Notes: a model not told the origin generated them from the letters alone. A DNA stretch of 64,000 nucleotides from Bacillus sp. CH140a_4T (GCF_008923725.1 NZ_WBPF01000005.1:728293-792292), one strand, 5' to 3'. Positions 35,503 to 44,056 are shown, counted from the first letter of the stretch. Translations and numbers: made by a program.

Positions 35503-36062
35503 ATTTCCATCTCCTTATTTTTATAATAAATAAGAAAATCCATCCACTTCCCATTCTCTAAAGAAAACGCCTTTCTCTTGCATTCAAAAGAAAAACCCGC
35601 TCTTTCCGCGATACGAACGGATGGCTCATTATCAACATGTATATGTAATTCAATTCTATGAAAATGAAGACTATTAAAAAATAACGATAACGCAGCTTTC
35701 ACACTTTCCATGCCATATCCATTTTTCCAGTATTGATTATGTATGGAATACCCCATCACCGCCCATTGATAGTCCATACGTAAAATTTTTATCAGCTCTA
35801 GTTTTCCAATGTTAGCCCCGTCTTCTTTACGAAAAATGCCTAATACATACATTTCATCTCGATGTGCTGCTTCATCAAAACCTCTTATCCATTCTGTGAA
35901 CCATTCTTTCGTTGATGATGCCATAACTTGATAGCCATCGTCATATTTGTACTGCGATGGTAACCTCTTATGAAATCCATCGAACCAACTTTCATAATCA
36001 TTATTTTGGAACGGACGAATCATAAGTCTCTCTGTCTCTATTTGTAATAGCGGCAGCTTCAT
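35499..36062 (-). CDS. GNAT acetyltransferase, RimJ/RimL type
   Basis: A 187-residue protein of the RimJ/RimL acetyltransferase group: opening LQIETERLMIRPFQNNDYESW, GYSIHNQYWKNGYGMESVKA with the acetyl-CoA site, and EPSVRIAERAGFSFECKRK near the end. These enzymes often acetylate N-termini of ribosomal proteins or small amines. First gene of the GNAT-SDR-GNAT operon; 4-base overlap with the SDR gene. Target unknown. Confidence 0.88.
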   Translation of the reverse strand: MKLPLLQIETERLMIRPFQNNDYESWFDGFHKRLPSQYKYDDGYQVMASSTKEWFTEWIRGFDEAAHRDEMYVLGIFRKEDGANIGKLELIKILRMDYQWAVMGYSIHNQYWKNGYGMESVKAALSLFFNSLHFHRIELHIHVDNEPSVRIAERAGFSFECKRKAFSLENGKWMDFLIYYKNKEMEI

Positions 36063-36154
36063 TTATATCTCTTCCTTTAATTAATGATTGAATATTCTTT
36101 ATTATCTTACACAAAATACAAAATCTAGTAAATTATTATGTTCTTTACAAACAA

Positions 36155-36188
36155 AAATCCAGTCATGCTCACTGCATAACTGGATTCC
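36155..36188 (-). terminator. Terminator of the acyl-CoA ligase gene
   Basis: AATCCAGT / ACTGGATT stem with inner ATGC/GCAT pairing; moderate T-content on the minus strand. Confidence 0.65.
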
Positions 36189-36206
36189 TCATCATCTAAT
36201 CACTTT

Positions 36207-37706
36207 TTATTTTACAAGTACACCTTCTCTTAATTCCCTCTTCAACACTTTCCCTAAAGCATTTTTCGGTAATTCTTCCATAAATACAACTTCTGGTATT
36301 TTATAACTTGCTAGTTTCTCTTGACAATGCTGTATAATTTCTTCTTCCGTTAAAGACGTTTGCGTGTCTTTTACAATATACGCTGTCGGAACCTCACCCC
36401 AAAAGTCATCCGGAACCCCAACTACTGCAACTTCTAAAACACCATGTATTTCATGAATAACATCTTCTACTTGATCTGGATATACGTTGTCACCACCACG
36501 TATGATAACGTCTTTATATCTTCCCATAATATGCAGGAATCCGTCATTATCTATCATGCCAGCATCGCCCATGTTAAACCAACTATCTTTTACTACCTTC
36601 TTTGTCGCCTTTTCATTATTCCAATACCCTTTAAACATGTATGGACTTTTTACATGGATCTCACCAACTTCATTGGTTGTTAGTTCATCACCTGTTTCTG
36701 GATGAACAATTTTCAGCTCTACATGTTTAAGTGTTTTTCCTACAGAAGACATCTTTTCTTTTCCCATCATTGGATGCCATGAAGTGACAACCCAACCTTC
36801 TGTACTCCCATAGCCTTGCACCATATATATTCCTTTTTCCATATATTTTTGAATAAGTGTTTCTGGCACTTTTGTACCACCGCTTTGTGCCACTTTAAAA
36901 GTTGAAATGTTTCGTTCTTTTTTATTTAGCTCATCTAGCATGTAGCTATAAACAGCTGGGAACGCAAGCATCGTCGTAATTTTCTCTTCTTCAATCTTAT
37001 CCCAAATGAGAGTAGGATTCGAATTAGCTAAGAAAATCATCGTAACGCCATGATAAATGCAATTTAAAATAGAAAGCACGCCACTCATATGGAACAATGG
37101 ATGCACGGATAAAAAGCGTTCACCTACTGGAAATTCTCTTTGTCCCGCGATTTCAGCAAAATAATGATGTAAGTTTTTATGTCCAATGACACATGCCTTC
37201 GCCTGTCCAGTCGTTCCTGAAGTAAATAAGTAAATCGCATCATCATCTTCATGAACTTCTACGTTCGGCTCTGTACTTGGCTGTCCTTGTAATGTTAATT
37301 CAAATGAACCAAAGCCTTCTATTGTCGTTTTCATTACATAAGGAATTTCTTTAACAGCATCAATATTTAAAGCTTCATGGAACTCTTCATCAATAACTAA
37401 CACTTTTAATTTCGCTTCTTTTACAATCGTTTCTAGTTCATAAACAGTAAGCTGATGATTTAGCGGAATACATACCGCTCCAATTTTTAAACTTGCCATC
37501 ATAATGCTTGGAAACGGGTGATTATTTTTGCATAGTATTCCAATACGATCTCCTCTTTGCACACCATTATGTAACAAATAATGTGCAAGCTGATTTACTC
37601 GTTCATTATACTGCTGAAACGAATACCTTTTCTCTCCCCCTACAAGCGCTTCCAAATTTGGTGATTGCATTGCTCTTTTTTGTAATAATTTTTGCATCGT
37701 TCTCAA
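36207..37706 (-). CDS. AMP-binding acyl-CoA synthetase
   Basis: A 499-residue adenylate-forming enzyme. The P-loop-like motif is YLFTSGTTGQAKACVIGH (residues about 165-182), then MVQGYGSTEGW, WFNMGDAGMID and the C-terminal lysine region NALGKVLKREL. The length and motifs fit medium/long-chain fatty acyl-CoA ligases (LcfA/YngI-like). It activates a carboxylic acid with ATP to the acyl-CoA. TTG start at 37706, 6 bases after GGGGAG. Single gene with its own terminator. Confidence 0.9.
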   Translation of the reverse strand: MRTMQKLLQKRAMQSPNLEALVGGEKRYSFQQYNERVNQLAHYLLHNGVQRGDRIGILCKNNHPFPSIMMASLKIGAVCIPLNHQLTVYELETIVKEAKLKVLVIDEEFHEALNIDAVKEIPYVMKTTIEGFGSFELTLQGQPSTEPNVEVHEDDDAIYLFTSGTTGQAKACVIGHKNLHHYFAEIAGQREFPVGERFLSVHPLFHMSGVLSILNCIYHGVTMIFLANSNPTLIWDKIEEEKITTMLAFPAVYSYMLDELNKKERNISTFKVAQSGGTKVPETLIQKYMEKGIYMVQGYGSTEGWVVTSWHPMMGKEKMSSVGKTLKHVELKIVHPETGDELTTNEVGEIHVKSPYMFKGYWNNEKATKKVVKDSWFNMGDAGMIDNDGFLHIMGRYKDVIIRGGDNVYPDQVEDVIHEIHGVLEVAVVGVPDDFWGEVPTAYIVKDTQTSLTEEEIIQHCQEKLASYKIPEVVFMEELPKNALGKVLKRELREGVLVK

Positions 37707-37796
37707 GTAAAACTCCCCTTTATATATGTTAGGTTTTTATTTTACCATATTAACTATTAATTTACTAAAGATTACACTTAGTGAATATAAATCCAA

Positions 37797-37836
37797 TAAA
37801 AATAGCCATCTACTTAACAAGTAAATGGCTATTTCC
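37797..37836. terminator. Terminator after the NAD(P)H oxidoreductase gene
   Basis: AAATAGCCAT / ATGGCTATTT stem with an extended loop, located downstream of 37839 on the minus strand. Confidence 0.75.
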
Positions 37837-37838
37837 TC

Positions 37839-38372
37839 TTATATATTAGAATACTCCTTATTCATCACATATTGTACATACTCCGGTGCGCTTTTATCAA
37901 TCTCTTCATCACTTAATTTATATTCAGCACCGTATAAATAAAACGAAGGTATAAATTTCATATCTGTATATAAGCACGTAGCTTGAAATGGTTTCGTTAA
38001 CTCCTCCATCGTAATTCCACTATTTTCATAGTCTTTTTCTAATCCACCTATAGAAATAGCTACCCCAAACTCTTTCCCCTTCACTTTATCTCCTTTTGAT
38101 CCGTAAGCAAATCCATATGTTAATACATCGTCAAACCATTTTTTCAATAATGGTGGTGAGCTGTACCAGTAGAACGGGAATTGAAATATATATCGGTCGT
38201 GTTCCACTAACAGCTTTTGTTCCTCTTCCACATTAAACTCCCAATTTGGTGCCACTTTATATAATTCATGCACCGTAATTTCATCCGAATATTTCTCAAG
38301 TTCTTCAATCCATCTTTTATTAATTTTTGAGTTTTCAATATCAGGATGTGCTACAATTACAAGTGTTTTCAT
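37839..38372 (-). CDS. NAD(P)H oxidoreductase, flavodoxin-like fold (YwrO/KefF type)
   Basis: A 177-residue protein. The flavin-binding start MKTLVIVAHPDIENSKINKR, YIFQFPFYWYSSPPLLKKWFDDVLTYGFAYG (split here: FQFPFYWYSSPPLLKKW and DDVLTYGFAYG) and SIGGLEKDYENSG are typical of YwrO/general-stress-14 quinone reductases. It reduces quinones by two electrons using FMN/FAD. A divergent HxlR regulator lies 124 bases away, as is common for quinone- or electrophile-inducible reductases, so expression is probably induced by such compounds. Confidence 0.9.
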   Translation of the reverse strand: MKTLVIVAHPDIENSKINKRWIEELEKYSDEITVHELYKVAPNWEFNVEEEQKLLVEHDRYIFQFPFYWYSSPPLLKKWFDDVLTYGFAYGSKGDKVKGKEFGVAISIGGLEKDYENSGITMEELTKPFQATCLYTDMKFIPSFYLYGAEYKLSDEEIDKSAPEYVQYVMNKEYSNI

Positions 38373-38448
38373 CAGTTTCCATCCCCTTTATAAATTAATC
38401 AATCCTTTACGTATTAGTATGAATGAGTCACATATAATTGAAAAGTAC

Positions 38449-38481
38449 GTACTTTAAAGTGCTATAGGAACCTTAAAGTAC
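38449..38481. promoter_or_regulatory. Inverted repeat between the oxidoreductase and HxlR genes
   Basis: GTACTTTAA (38449-38457) and TTAAAGTAC (38473-38481) are exact inverted copies with a 15-base spacer, 15 bases upstream of the HxlR start. Likely operator for the HxlR protein. Confidence 0.6.
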
Positions 38482-38496
38482 CTGTGGAGGTGTTAT

Positions 38497-38820
38497 ATGA
38501 ATCAAAATGAAGACTGCCCAATTGCAACGACACTCGATGTAATCGGCGGAAAATGGAAAGTTCATATTTTATGTGTTTTGATGGATGGAAAAATGCGAAC
38601 AAATGAAATCCGACGAGAAATCCCCAACATTACGCAAAAAGTTCTTACACAACAACTTCGGCAACTTGAAGCTGATGGGATTATCCATCGTACTGTATAT
38701 CAAGAAGTACCACCAAAGGTTGAATACACCATAAGCGAATACGGGAAATCTTTAATGCAAATTATGGATGAACTATGTGAATGGGGAAAAGATCATCAAA
38801 TGAAAAGATTACATGACTAA
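38497..38820 (+). CDS. HxlR family transcriptional regulator
   Basis: A 107-residue winged-helix regulator. CPIATTLDVIGGKWKVHILCVL is the hallmark HxlR N-terminus, including the conserved Cys8 used for redox sensing in YodB/HypR relatives. Then ITQKVLTQQLRQLEADGIIHR is the recognition helix region, and VEYTISEYGKSL the wing. It is probably a repressor of the divergent NAD(P)H oxidoreductase gene and of itself through the repeat at 38449-38481. ATG start after GTGGAGG. Confidence 0.9.
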   Translation: MNQNEDCPIATTLDVIGGKWKVHILCVLMDGKMRTNEIRREIPNITQKVLTQQLRQLEADGIIHRTVYQEVPPKVEYTISEYGKSLMQIMDELCEWGKDHQMKRLHD

Positions 38821-38849
38821 TAAAACCTATGAACTTCTATACATACTAG

Positions 38850-38956
38850 TGGGAATGGCACATCACTATCAAGCTAACAAAAAGACCTTAATAAGAAAAC
38901 TTTCATTTTACAGTCCATTTAAAATTTAGCTTGATAGTGATACGGCAAAACCCAAA
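38850..38956. repeat. Inverted-repeat element with 16-bp perfect ends
   Basis: ATCACTATCAAGCTAA (38862-38877) is repeated inverted at 38936-38951 around 58 AT-rich bases. A related TTAGCTTGATAG-GATG block appears at about 54663-54679. This fits a dispersed non-coding B. cereus-type repeat or miniature element; it also follows the HxlR gene and could end its transcript. Confidence 0.65.
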
Positions 38957-39065
38957 TAAAGAAGTGCATGAAACAAATTAAAAACAACAATGCATACGAC
39001 TAATATTAACAAGAGAATTATAGTCGCGAATGGCTTACTTCATTTTGAAGTCTAACCTTCACTCT

Positions 39066-39332
39066 TTAAGCCAGACTTAACAGTATCGCTTTTGTACGAT
39101 TATCCGTTACTTCATAATAAATTTCTAACCCTTTCCGAGTACCTGTAACGACTTTCGTAGCTTTTAGTCTTGATAAATGTTGACTAATTGTACTTTGAGG
39201 CATTTGTAACATTTCATACATTGTCGTTACGTTAATAGGACCTTTTGCAAGCATTATTTTTACTAATGATAAACGGACAGGATGCGCTAATACCTTCAAT
39301 ACCTCAGTGATTTCTTCATACATTTCTTTCAT
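39066..39332 (-). CDS. ArsR-type winged-helix regulator (PagR-like)
   Basis: An 88-residue ArsR/SmtB-fold regulator: VLKVLAHPVRLSLVKIMLAKG, the recognition helix region MPQSTISQHLSRLKATKVV, and wing TRKGLEIYYEV. No metal-binding cysteines. The sequence recalls PagR of B. anthracis, which lacks a metal site as well. ATG at 39332, 6 bases after GGGGAG; an upstream in-frame ATG has no site. Targets are unknown; it lies beside the sigI-rsgI operon on the same strand, about 170 bases downstream of rsgI. Confidence 0.82.
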   Translation of the reverse strand: MKEMYEEITEVLKVLAHPVRLSLVKIMLAKGPINVTTMYEMLQMPQSTISQHLSRLKATKVVTGTRKGLEIYYEVTDNRTKAILLSLA

Positions 39333-39505
39333 ATTTTTCTCCCCTTTTATATAAATATTATTGATATCCATATATATAATTCGAAAGGATATACGATTTT
39401 ATGTCCGCCATTTTAAAAAAACATTAAAAAATATCTTCAGATGGAGGGATTCCTCCCAATTCTATAGATTTTTCTTTTACTCGATATTATGTGGTAGGGG
39501 TTTTC

Positions 39506-40864
39506 TTACTGATACCCTCTACCATTGTTCTCTTGTTGGTGCCCATTATTTCCATGCGATCCTCTTCCGTTATTCTCTTGCTGATTTCCATTATTTCCTT
39601 GTGATTCTCTTCCGTTATTCCCTTGCTGATTTCCACTATTCCCTTGGGACCCTCTTCCGTTATTCCCTTGCTGGTGCCCATTATTTCCTTGTGATTCTCT
39701 TCCGTTGTTCCCTTGCTGATTTCCATTATTACCTTGGGACCCTCTTCCGTTATTCCCTTGCTGGTGCCCATTATTTCCTTGTGATTCTCTTCCGGTGTTT
39801 CCCTGCTGATTCCCATTATTACCTTGAGAGCCTCTTCCGTTATTCCCTTGCTGATTTCCATTACTTCCTTGAGAGCCTCTTCCGTTGTTCTCCTCTTGCT
39901 TATGTCCATTATTACCTTGAGACCCTCTACCATTATTCTCTTGCTGGGTTCTATTATTTCCTTGCTGCGAGCCTCTTCCATTGTTCCCTTGCTGACTCCC
40001 ATTATTCCCTTGAGAGCCTCTTCCATTGTTCCCTTGCTGCTTCTCATTATTTTCTTTTATTTGCTTCGGTTGCTGTTCCTTATATTGCTTTTGTTCTATA
40101 TACTCTTTCTTCTCGTTACTTTCTTCTTTTACAGGTGGCACATCCGATGATGCATCAGAAGATGACTTTTGTTGTTCTTGATTAGACGGCGGTGCAGGTG
40201 GAGTAAGCGATTTTTGCTTCTCATTCTCTTGTTTTATATAAACGCCCGTTCCAACTCCTGCTTTCTTGGCGTCCTCCCGTATTTGCATCGTACTGCTTTG
40301 ATATTCGACTGTAATATGTTTTATTTCATACTCTTTCTTTAATTGCTGCATAGCCTTTTCCAACTGTGGTTCAAGCAACTTGTCCTTTGCAACAGCTGTT
40401 AACATAACTTCCTTATCATTCGTTAAGTACTTATCCTCTTGACTCAGCTTTATAATAGTACGTATTACGTCTTGCACATGTTTATTTTCCCATTGCTTCA
40501 TTTCTTTTAAAATACGCCTTCCATCATCATTACAAGCTCGCAAATCTATAACACGAAAATCCTTCGTTACACTCGCCTCTAAGCTTGGATTTATATCAAC
40601 TGAAACATAAGCAAAAGCTTTTTCTTCCGGTTGGTTGTAGAAAAACAGAAACACACATAGACAACAAGTAACAAGTATTGATGCAGGCTTAAAAAAAGGA
40701 GGCATTGTAAAACGCGGTGACCTTTGTTCTTCTTCATCAAACGAGATTTCCTCCCCAACCATGTATGAGTGCGCTTTTCTTTTACATGTAATAAACTCTC
40801 CATTTGGAGTTAAAACAACTACGTTATGTTTTTTTATATCCATTACAATTCCTTTATTCATCAT
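39506..40864 (-). CDS. rsgI: Anti-sigma-I factor RsgI-like membrane protein
   Basis: A 452-residue protein. The N-terminal RsgI domain (about 1-55, IVMDIKKHNVVVLTPNGEF) binds SigI. One transmembrane helix (about 60-80, ASILVTCCLCVFLFFY) follows, then an extracellular domain with YVSVDINPSLEASVTKDFRV (about 88-110), the conserved RsgI self-cleaving motif region, and a long Asn/Gly/Gln-rich tail (about 265-452) made of repeats such as GRGSQGNNGNQQGNN. It starts 11 bases before the end of sigI. It should hold SigI inactive at the membrane until heat or envelope stress. The tail may reach the wall. Repeat number is likely variable between strains. Confidence 0.9.
   Translation of the reverse strand: MMNKGIVMDIKKHNVVVLTPNGEFITCKRKAHSYMVGEEISFDEEEQRSPRFTMPPFFKPASILVTCCLCVFLFFYNQPEEKAFAYVSVDINPSLEASVTKDFRVIDLRACNDDGRRILKEMKQWENKHVQDVIRTIIKLSQEDKYLTNDKEVMLTAVAKDKLLEPQLEKAMQQLKKEYEIKHITVEYQSSTMQIREDAKKAGVGTGVYIKQENEKQKSLTPPAPPSNQEQQKSSSDASSDVPPVKEESNEKKEYIEQKQYKEQQPKQIKENNEKQQGNNGRGSQGNNGSQQGNNGRGSQQGNNRTQQENNGRGSQGNNGHKQEENNGRGSQGSNGNQQGNNGRGSQGNNGNQQGNTGRESQGNNGHQQGNNGRGSQGNNGNQQGNNGRESQGNNGHQQGNNGRGSQGNSGNQQGNNGRESQGNNGNQQENNGRGSHGNNGHQQENNGRGYQ
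39520..40055 (-). repeat. In-frame tandem repeats in rsgI
   Basis: Degenerate 15-codon units (pattern GNNGRGSQGNNGNQQ) repeated about a dozen times. The period, about 45-48 bases, is imperfect. Confidence 0.7.
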
Positions 40865-41576
40865 GCTTTTCCCCTCTTATGTAATCAAGAATATATGTAT
40901 AGTTGTTTGCAAAAATAATACACATTGCAATAATGTATTTTCTATGTCGTTCCAACGTTTTACGACTTACCCTAACTCGTGGTTCAATATGTTTAAGCGG
41001 TAATTTTTTCTTTCGGAACAGCTCTTCCATCATTTCCTCTTCTTTTATAATAATCCTCACGATTTCTATTAAGTGCTTACGCGTATCACGATGCTTAGGA
41101 GATTCTTTAGCAAGCTCTGAAAATGTGATTTTAAACTCAGCTAACACACTTTGAAAATGAAGAATTTCCTCCCTACGGTTACTATTTTCCATCTCTTTCA
41201 TATACTCCGTAAGCGATACTTGCATTTCTAATATTTCCTCTTGCTCATCTTCTTTTAAAAAGACAAAGTTATGCTTAGACTCCTTACGTATATAGTCAAT
41301 TACATCTCTTTTTATAAGAAGATTAGCAAACGCTAGAAAAGATTTCCCTTTTTTATATGAATATTGTTCAATTGCTTCATTAAATGCAAACAACCCAATA
41401 CTATATTCATCATCCTGTTCTGTAATATATCGGCGACAGACAGACGATATTGATTTTTTAATAAAAGGCTGATACTGTACGATAAATGCTTCCTTATCTC
41501 CTCCATTGTTTTGTATGTCACATACGATATCTTCTATTTTCGGTTTTCTTAGGATCTTCATTACTAAACTCAACAC
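40854..41576 (-). CDS. sigI: RNA polymerase sigma factor SigI
   Basis: About 240 residues of a group 4 sigma-I type factor. Region 2 has EYSIGLFAFNEAIEQYSYKKGKSFLAFA (given in parts, EYSIGLFAFNEAIEQY and KGKSFLAFANLLIKRDVIDY), and the C-terminal SigI-specific DNA-binding region has PRVRVSRKTLERHRKYIIAM. Start: GTG at 41576, 7 bases after GGGAG; a TTG at 41600 and an ATG at 41561 are alternatives. It directs heat or envelope stress genes and its activity is restrained by RsgI, the next gene. A terminator of an upstream small gene lies just before it. Confidence 0.88.
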   Translation of the reverse strand: MLSLVMKILRKPKIEDIVCDIQNNGGDKEAFIVQYQPFIKKSISSVCRRYITEQDDEYSIGLFAFNEAIEQYSYKKGKSFLAFANLLIKRDVIDYIRKESKHNFVFLKEDEQEEILEMQVSLTEYMKEMENSNRREEILHFQSVLAEFKITFSELAKESPKHRDTRKHLIEIVRIIIKEEEMMEELFRKKKLPLKHIEPRVRVSRKTLERHRKYIIAMCIIFANNYTYILDYIRGEKHDE

Positions 41577-41605
41577 TAGTAATCTCCCAGCCTCCTTCAA
41601 ATAGC

Positions 41606-41629
41606 AAAAAGGCCACTAAACAAGTGACC
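41606..41629 (-). terminator. Terminator upstream of sigI
   Basis: GGTCACT / AGTGGCC stem (one G-U), five-base loop, then TTTTTGC on the minus strand. It implies a minus-strand transcript from the 41.7-41.9 kb region. Confidence 0.75.
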
Positions 41630-41682
41630 ATTCAACCACATTTTGTTAGTACTTTTCTTTTGGTTTGTCCTCTTACTGTTGC

Positions 41683-41862
41683 TCATATTTTTCGAGGCCG
41701 ATTTTTTATATGACTATTTTTTCCACTTGTACTAAAGTGACGTCTGTATTTTGTACTGCTTTCTTGTTTTCTTTTGCAATGCCACTTGCTCTTTTCTATT
41801 TTAGCTGCAATCTTTGAATAACTCTTCGCTATATTTTTGGTAATTTTAGCTTTTTCTTTCAT
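41683..41862 (-). CDS. Hypothetical basic peptide, 59 aa
   Basis: From the ATG at 41862, MKEKAKITKNIAKSYSKIA..., to a stop at 41683. It is strongly basic (Lys/Arg-rich), helical in its first half, without membrane helix. The ribosome binding site is poor (GAAGAAAAC), but a good terminator lies just downstream on the same strand (41606-41629), which supports a real transcript. I do not recognise it; it could be a nucleic-acid binding peptide or a false frame. Confidence 0.4.
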   Translation of the reverse strand: MKEKAKITKNIAKSYSKIAAKIEKSKWHCKRKQESSTKYRRHFSTSGKNSHIKNRPRKI

Positions 41863-42077
41863 TTGTTTTCTTCTACTTATATATATTCGAAAGAACAAAT
41901 AATTTTATGGGGGTCAAAAAATTTTTTTTATAAAATAGTTATTTTTTCAAAAATAAAAACCATCAATTGGAAGAAACTCGTTATAACTCCTCCTTATGGT
42001 AATTCCTTTGTAAACCTTTTTATTTAAATGTATAATTGTATTAAAAGTCTAAAATTTCAGAATCAGAGGAAGGCGTC

Positions 42078-42284
42078 ATGAAAAGTTTTGGTACGTTAGT
42101 AATCTCTACCGTCATTTCAGCAGGCTTAGTGTATTATAATATCGATTCCTTTTATAATAAATTTACATCCGGGAATACATATTACTGGGTAAACGGTATT
42201 CTAGCTGCTGGATTCCTTATATCCTTAATTATCAACATAAAAGATATCATCAAGAAAAACTACACAACTTCTGAATCAAATTAA
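42078..42284 (+). CDS. Small membrane protein, 68 aa
   Basis: ATG after GAGGAAGG. Two predicted helices, LVISTVISAGLVYYNI and WVNGILAAGFLISLIINI, joined by a polar loop (DSFYNKFTSGNTYY), with a basic C-terminal tail. A terminator follows at once. I do not recognise the family; function unknown. Complete single-gene unit. Confidence 0.7.
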   Translation: MKSFGTLVISTVISAGLVYYNIDSFYNKFTSGNTYYWVNGILAAGFLISLIINIKDIIKKNYTTSESN

Positions 42285-42316
42285 GGAGCCGGAGCCTATT
42301 ATGGTTCCTTTTTTTA
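42283..42316 (+). terminator. Terminator of the 68-aa gene
   Basis: AAGGAGCC / GGTTCCTT stem, then TTTTTTTATG. Confidence 0.78.
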
Positions 42317-42755
42317 TGCAAAATAAAAAAACAGCTGTTAAGCTACTTTGAATTCTTCTTATCCCCAAATGAAATGATATATATTCTCCCGTTACACGTT
42401 CATTAATTCCAGCGATCCAAGCGAATCTCATTAAGTCCGCCCCTTGAAGAAAATACACCGAGATCGTAACTGTTACTTGTGACCACATGACTTGATAAAG
42501 CTCATTCACTCTCTAATTCGTCGAAACGATTAAATCATTTACAGGTCCATGATTCCATGCAGAGGTTTGAACTGAAGTGAACAGAAGGTCTTTCCCATTT
42601 ACCACTATTCTTACCACACTTTGAGTTATGTCCATAACAATCCCATCCACCATTACTGAATTTAGACCTGTTTCTATACTCATATTCTTGATTAATAATA
42701 AATGTTTAAGGCAAACCCCTATTTTCATTTCTACTCAAGAACAATTTATTTGATA

Positions 42756-42786
42756 AAATAAAAAAGCAGCGCATTCGCTACTTTAA
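42756..42786 (-). terminator. Minus-strand terminator without an obvious gene
   Basis: AAAGTAGCG / CGCTGCTTT stem with an AATG loop, followed on the minus strand by TTTTTTATTTT. No minus-strand ORF lies upstream of it; only the 33-aa plus-strand ORF does. Confidence 0.65.
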
Positions 42787-42894
42787 AATGTCCATTTTGT
42801 TCAAATTCACGTTTAATGTGTACTAATTTATGTTTTTTCTTCTAAATAGACCAACGATATATTATAATCCTCTATATACCCAAGGAGGTTTACC

Positions 42895-42996
42895 ATGCTT
42901 AATTTTCATAAAACATTCCCCATCTTAGGATTCTTTTGGTTTTTATACGGTTTCATTGGCCTCATCTTTTTATTACTATTCCTTAGCGTGTCGTAA
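42895..42996 (+). CDS. 33-aa hydrophobic membrane peptide
   Basis: ATG after CAAGGAGGTTTACC, an excellent ribosome binding site, and a TATAAT box about 28 bases before. The peptide MLNFHKTFPILGFFWFLYG... has a short basic start and one long hydrophobic helix. Size and composition recall type I toxin peptides or small membrane modulators, but I do not recognise it. The minus-strand terminator at 42756-42786 hints at an antisense transcript across it. Confidence 0.6.
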   Translation: MLNFHKTFPILGFFWFLYGFIGLIFLLLFLSVS

Positions 42997-43193
42997 CAGC
43001 GCTTATAAATATATGTTTAATGTATAATTTCTATATAACAAAGATAAAAGCATCCATGTCCCATTGTTATTCCTCGCTTTCTATTAAAAGGATTATTTTG
43101 TTAAAAAATTGATTCTTCTTTATAACCTCTATCTTTTTCTTTTATTTCCCATTAAAATTGAGTAAAACTATTTTGAAAATATAGGAGAAAGCT

Positions 43194-43490
43194 ATGAAGC
43201 ATAACCTCAATCTATGGTCCTTTATATACTTTTTGATTAGCGTTGGACTATTCCGTTTATATTTTGAAATTCCACTTGAATTATTCAAATTTTTCACGGA
43301 TTCATTACACATTCACCCTTTATTTATATTACTAGTTTTAACAATAGGAACTTTTTTTTCTGGCATTATAGGATTTTCTAAGATGAATAATTGGATTGCG
43401 ATGCTTAGGAGTGTAGCAACAGTCTTACTAACATTGTTATTATCAGTGTTTTTAACACTAACTTTGATTGTGGGTTATGCATTAAGTTAA
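43194..43490 (+). CDS. Hypothetical membrane protein, 98 aa
   Basis: ATG after TAGGAGAAAGCT. Three hydrophobic helices: LWSFIYFLISVGLFRLYFEI, LFILLVLTIGTFFSGIIGF and a C-terminal one with LLTLLLSVFLTLTLIVGYAL. I do not recognise it. It is followed by the first copy of a duplicated 270-base unit whose hairpin at 43575-43600 probably ends its transcript. Confidence 0.65.
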   Translation: MKHNLNLWSFIYFLISVGLFRLYFEIPLELFKFFTDSLHIHPLFILLVLTIGTFFSGIIGFSKMNNWIAMLRSVATVLLTLLLSVFLTLTLIVGYALS

Positions 43491-43502
43491 ACGTAGTTTT
43501 TT

Positions 43503-43771
43503 ATGAGTAAAACTCAATATTCCGTCAATAATATAGATGACATTAGATTTTTCTCCTTGTTCCCCCTTGGAGATGAGCAGTTAGTTTTTGCTAACTGCTC
43601 TTATATTAATAACAAAGATAAGATTCCTTAGAATGATTCTTCTTTATTTCTCAATATAAGGAGCCTTGGATTTTCATTAAAACTCCTGTAGTATATGAAC
43701 AAAGAGTAAGGTAAGAGTTACTCTTTGCCATTTTAGGAAAGGTTCTGTTGGAAACAACAGGACCTTTTTTT
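43503..43771 (+). repeat. Duplicated unit, copy 1
   Basis: Homologous to 44057-44335 at a constant offset of 564 bases: the two promoters and both hairpins align. Identity is highest from about 43640 to the terminator. Confidence 0.85.
43700..43771 (+). ncRNA. Candidate small RNA, copy 1
   Basis: TTGGAT (43666-43671), 17 bases, TAGTAT (43689-43694), then about 72 bases with hairpin CAAAGAGTAA / TTACTCTTTG and a terminator GGTTCTGTTG-GAAA-CAACAGGACC followed by seven T. No ORF with a ribosome binding site inside. Confidence 0.65.
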
Positions 43772-43869
43772 GTAAAGAGATGGTTTTGTTTAATTTCTCA
43801 CCACTAACCACAAAAATATCTTATAATCGTTATATAATAAATTAAAATAATAGATTAGGAGTAGATCAA

Positions 43870-44034
43870 ATGCCAGTTACACTAGAACTTATTCTTTTCA
43901 TTCTTCTAGCAATTAGCGCTATTGGCTATTTAGTAAAAGAATTTCAAAAAACTAGGAAAAGAACACTTGGAATTTCACTAGAATTCTTGGTTCTTTTCTG
44001 GTCAATATGGAGAATATCGACTATCATAATCTGA
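43870..44034 (+). CDS. Small membrane protein, 54 aa
   Basis: ATG after TTAGGAGTAGATCAA. The N-terminal 20 residues, LELILFILLAISAIGYLV, form one helix, a basic KEFQKTRKRT loop follows, and a second hydrophobic stretch ends the protein. Function unknown. The second copy of the duplicated unit follows it, so its terminator hairpin (44139-44166) resembles that of the 98-aa gene. Confidence 0.65.
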   Translation: MPVTLELILFILLAISAIGYLVKEFQKTRKRTLGISLEFLVLFWSIWRISTIII

Positions 44035-44056
44035 TTTGTAAAACATGAATTCCTTC

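Larger units (their letters stand above)
43491..43869. other. Intergenic region holding the first duplicated unit
   Basis: Contains a terminator hairpin (43575-43602), a promoter and the candidate small RNA (43700-43771), then AT-rich sequence with a promoter for the 54-aa gene. No other ORF seen. Confidence 0.6.

Noticed and set aside
39520-40055. Possible CRISPR array
   Set aside because: The repeats are continuous, in frame and without unique spacers; they are codons of rsgI. The collagen gene repeats were rejected as CRISPR for the same reason.
39361-40185. Long plus-strand frame and alternative minus frame over the rsgI repeats
   Set aside because: Both are products of the Asn/Gly/Gln repeat in other frames; rsgI has domain structure and overlaps sigI as expected.
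42276-42728. Two minus-strand frames of 77 and 71 codons
   Set aside because: Neither has a ribosome binding site, and the first overlaps the end and terminator of the 68-aa gene. The sequence VMVDGIVMDITQSVVRIVVNG is protein-like, so a relic is possible, but I cannot support a gene.
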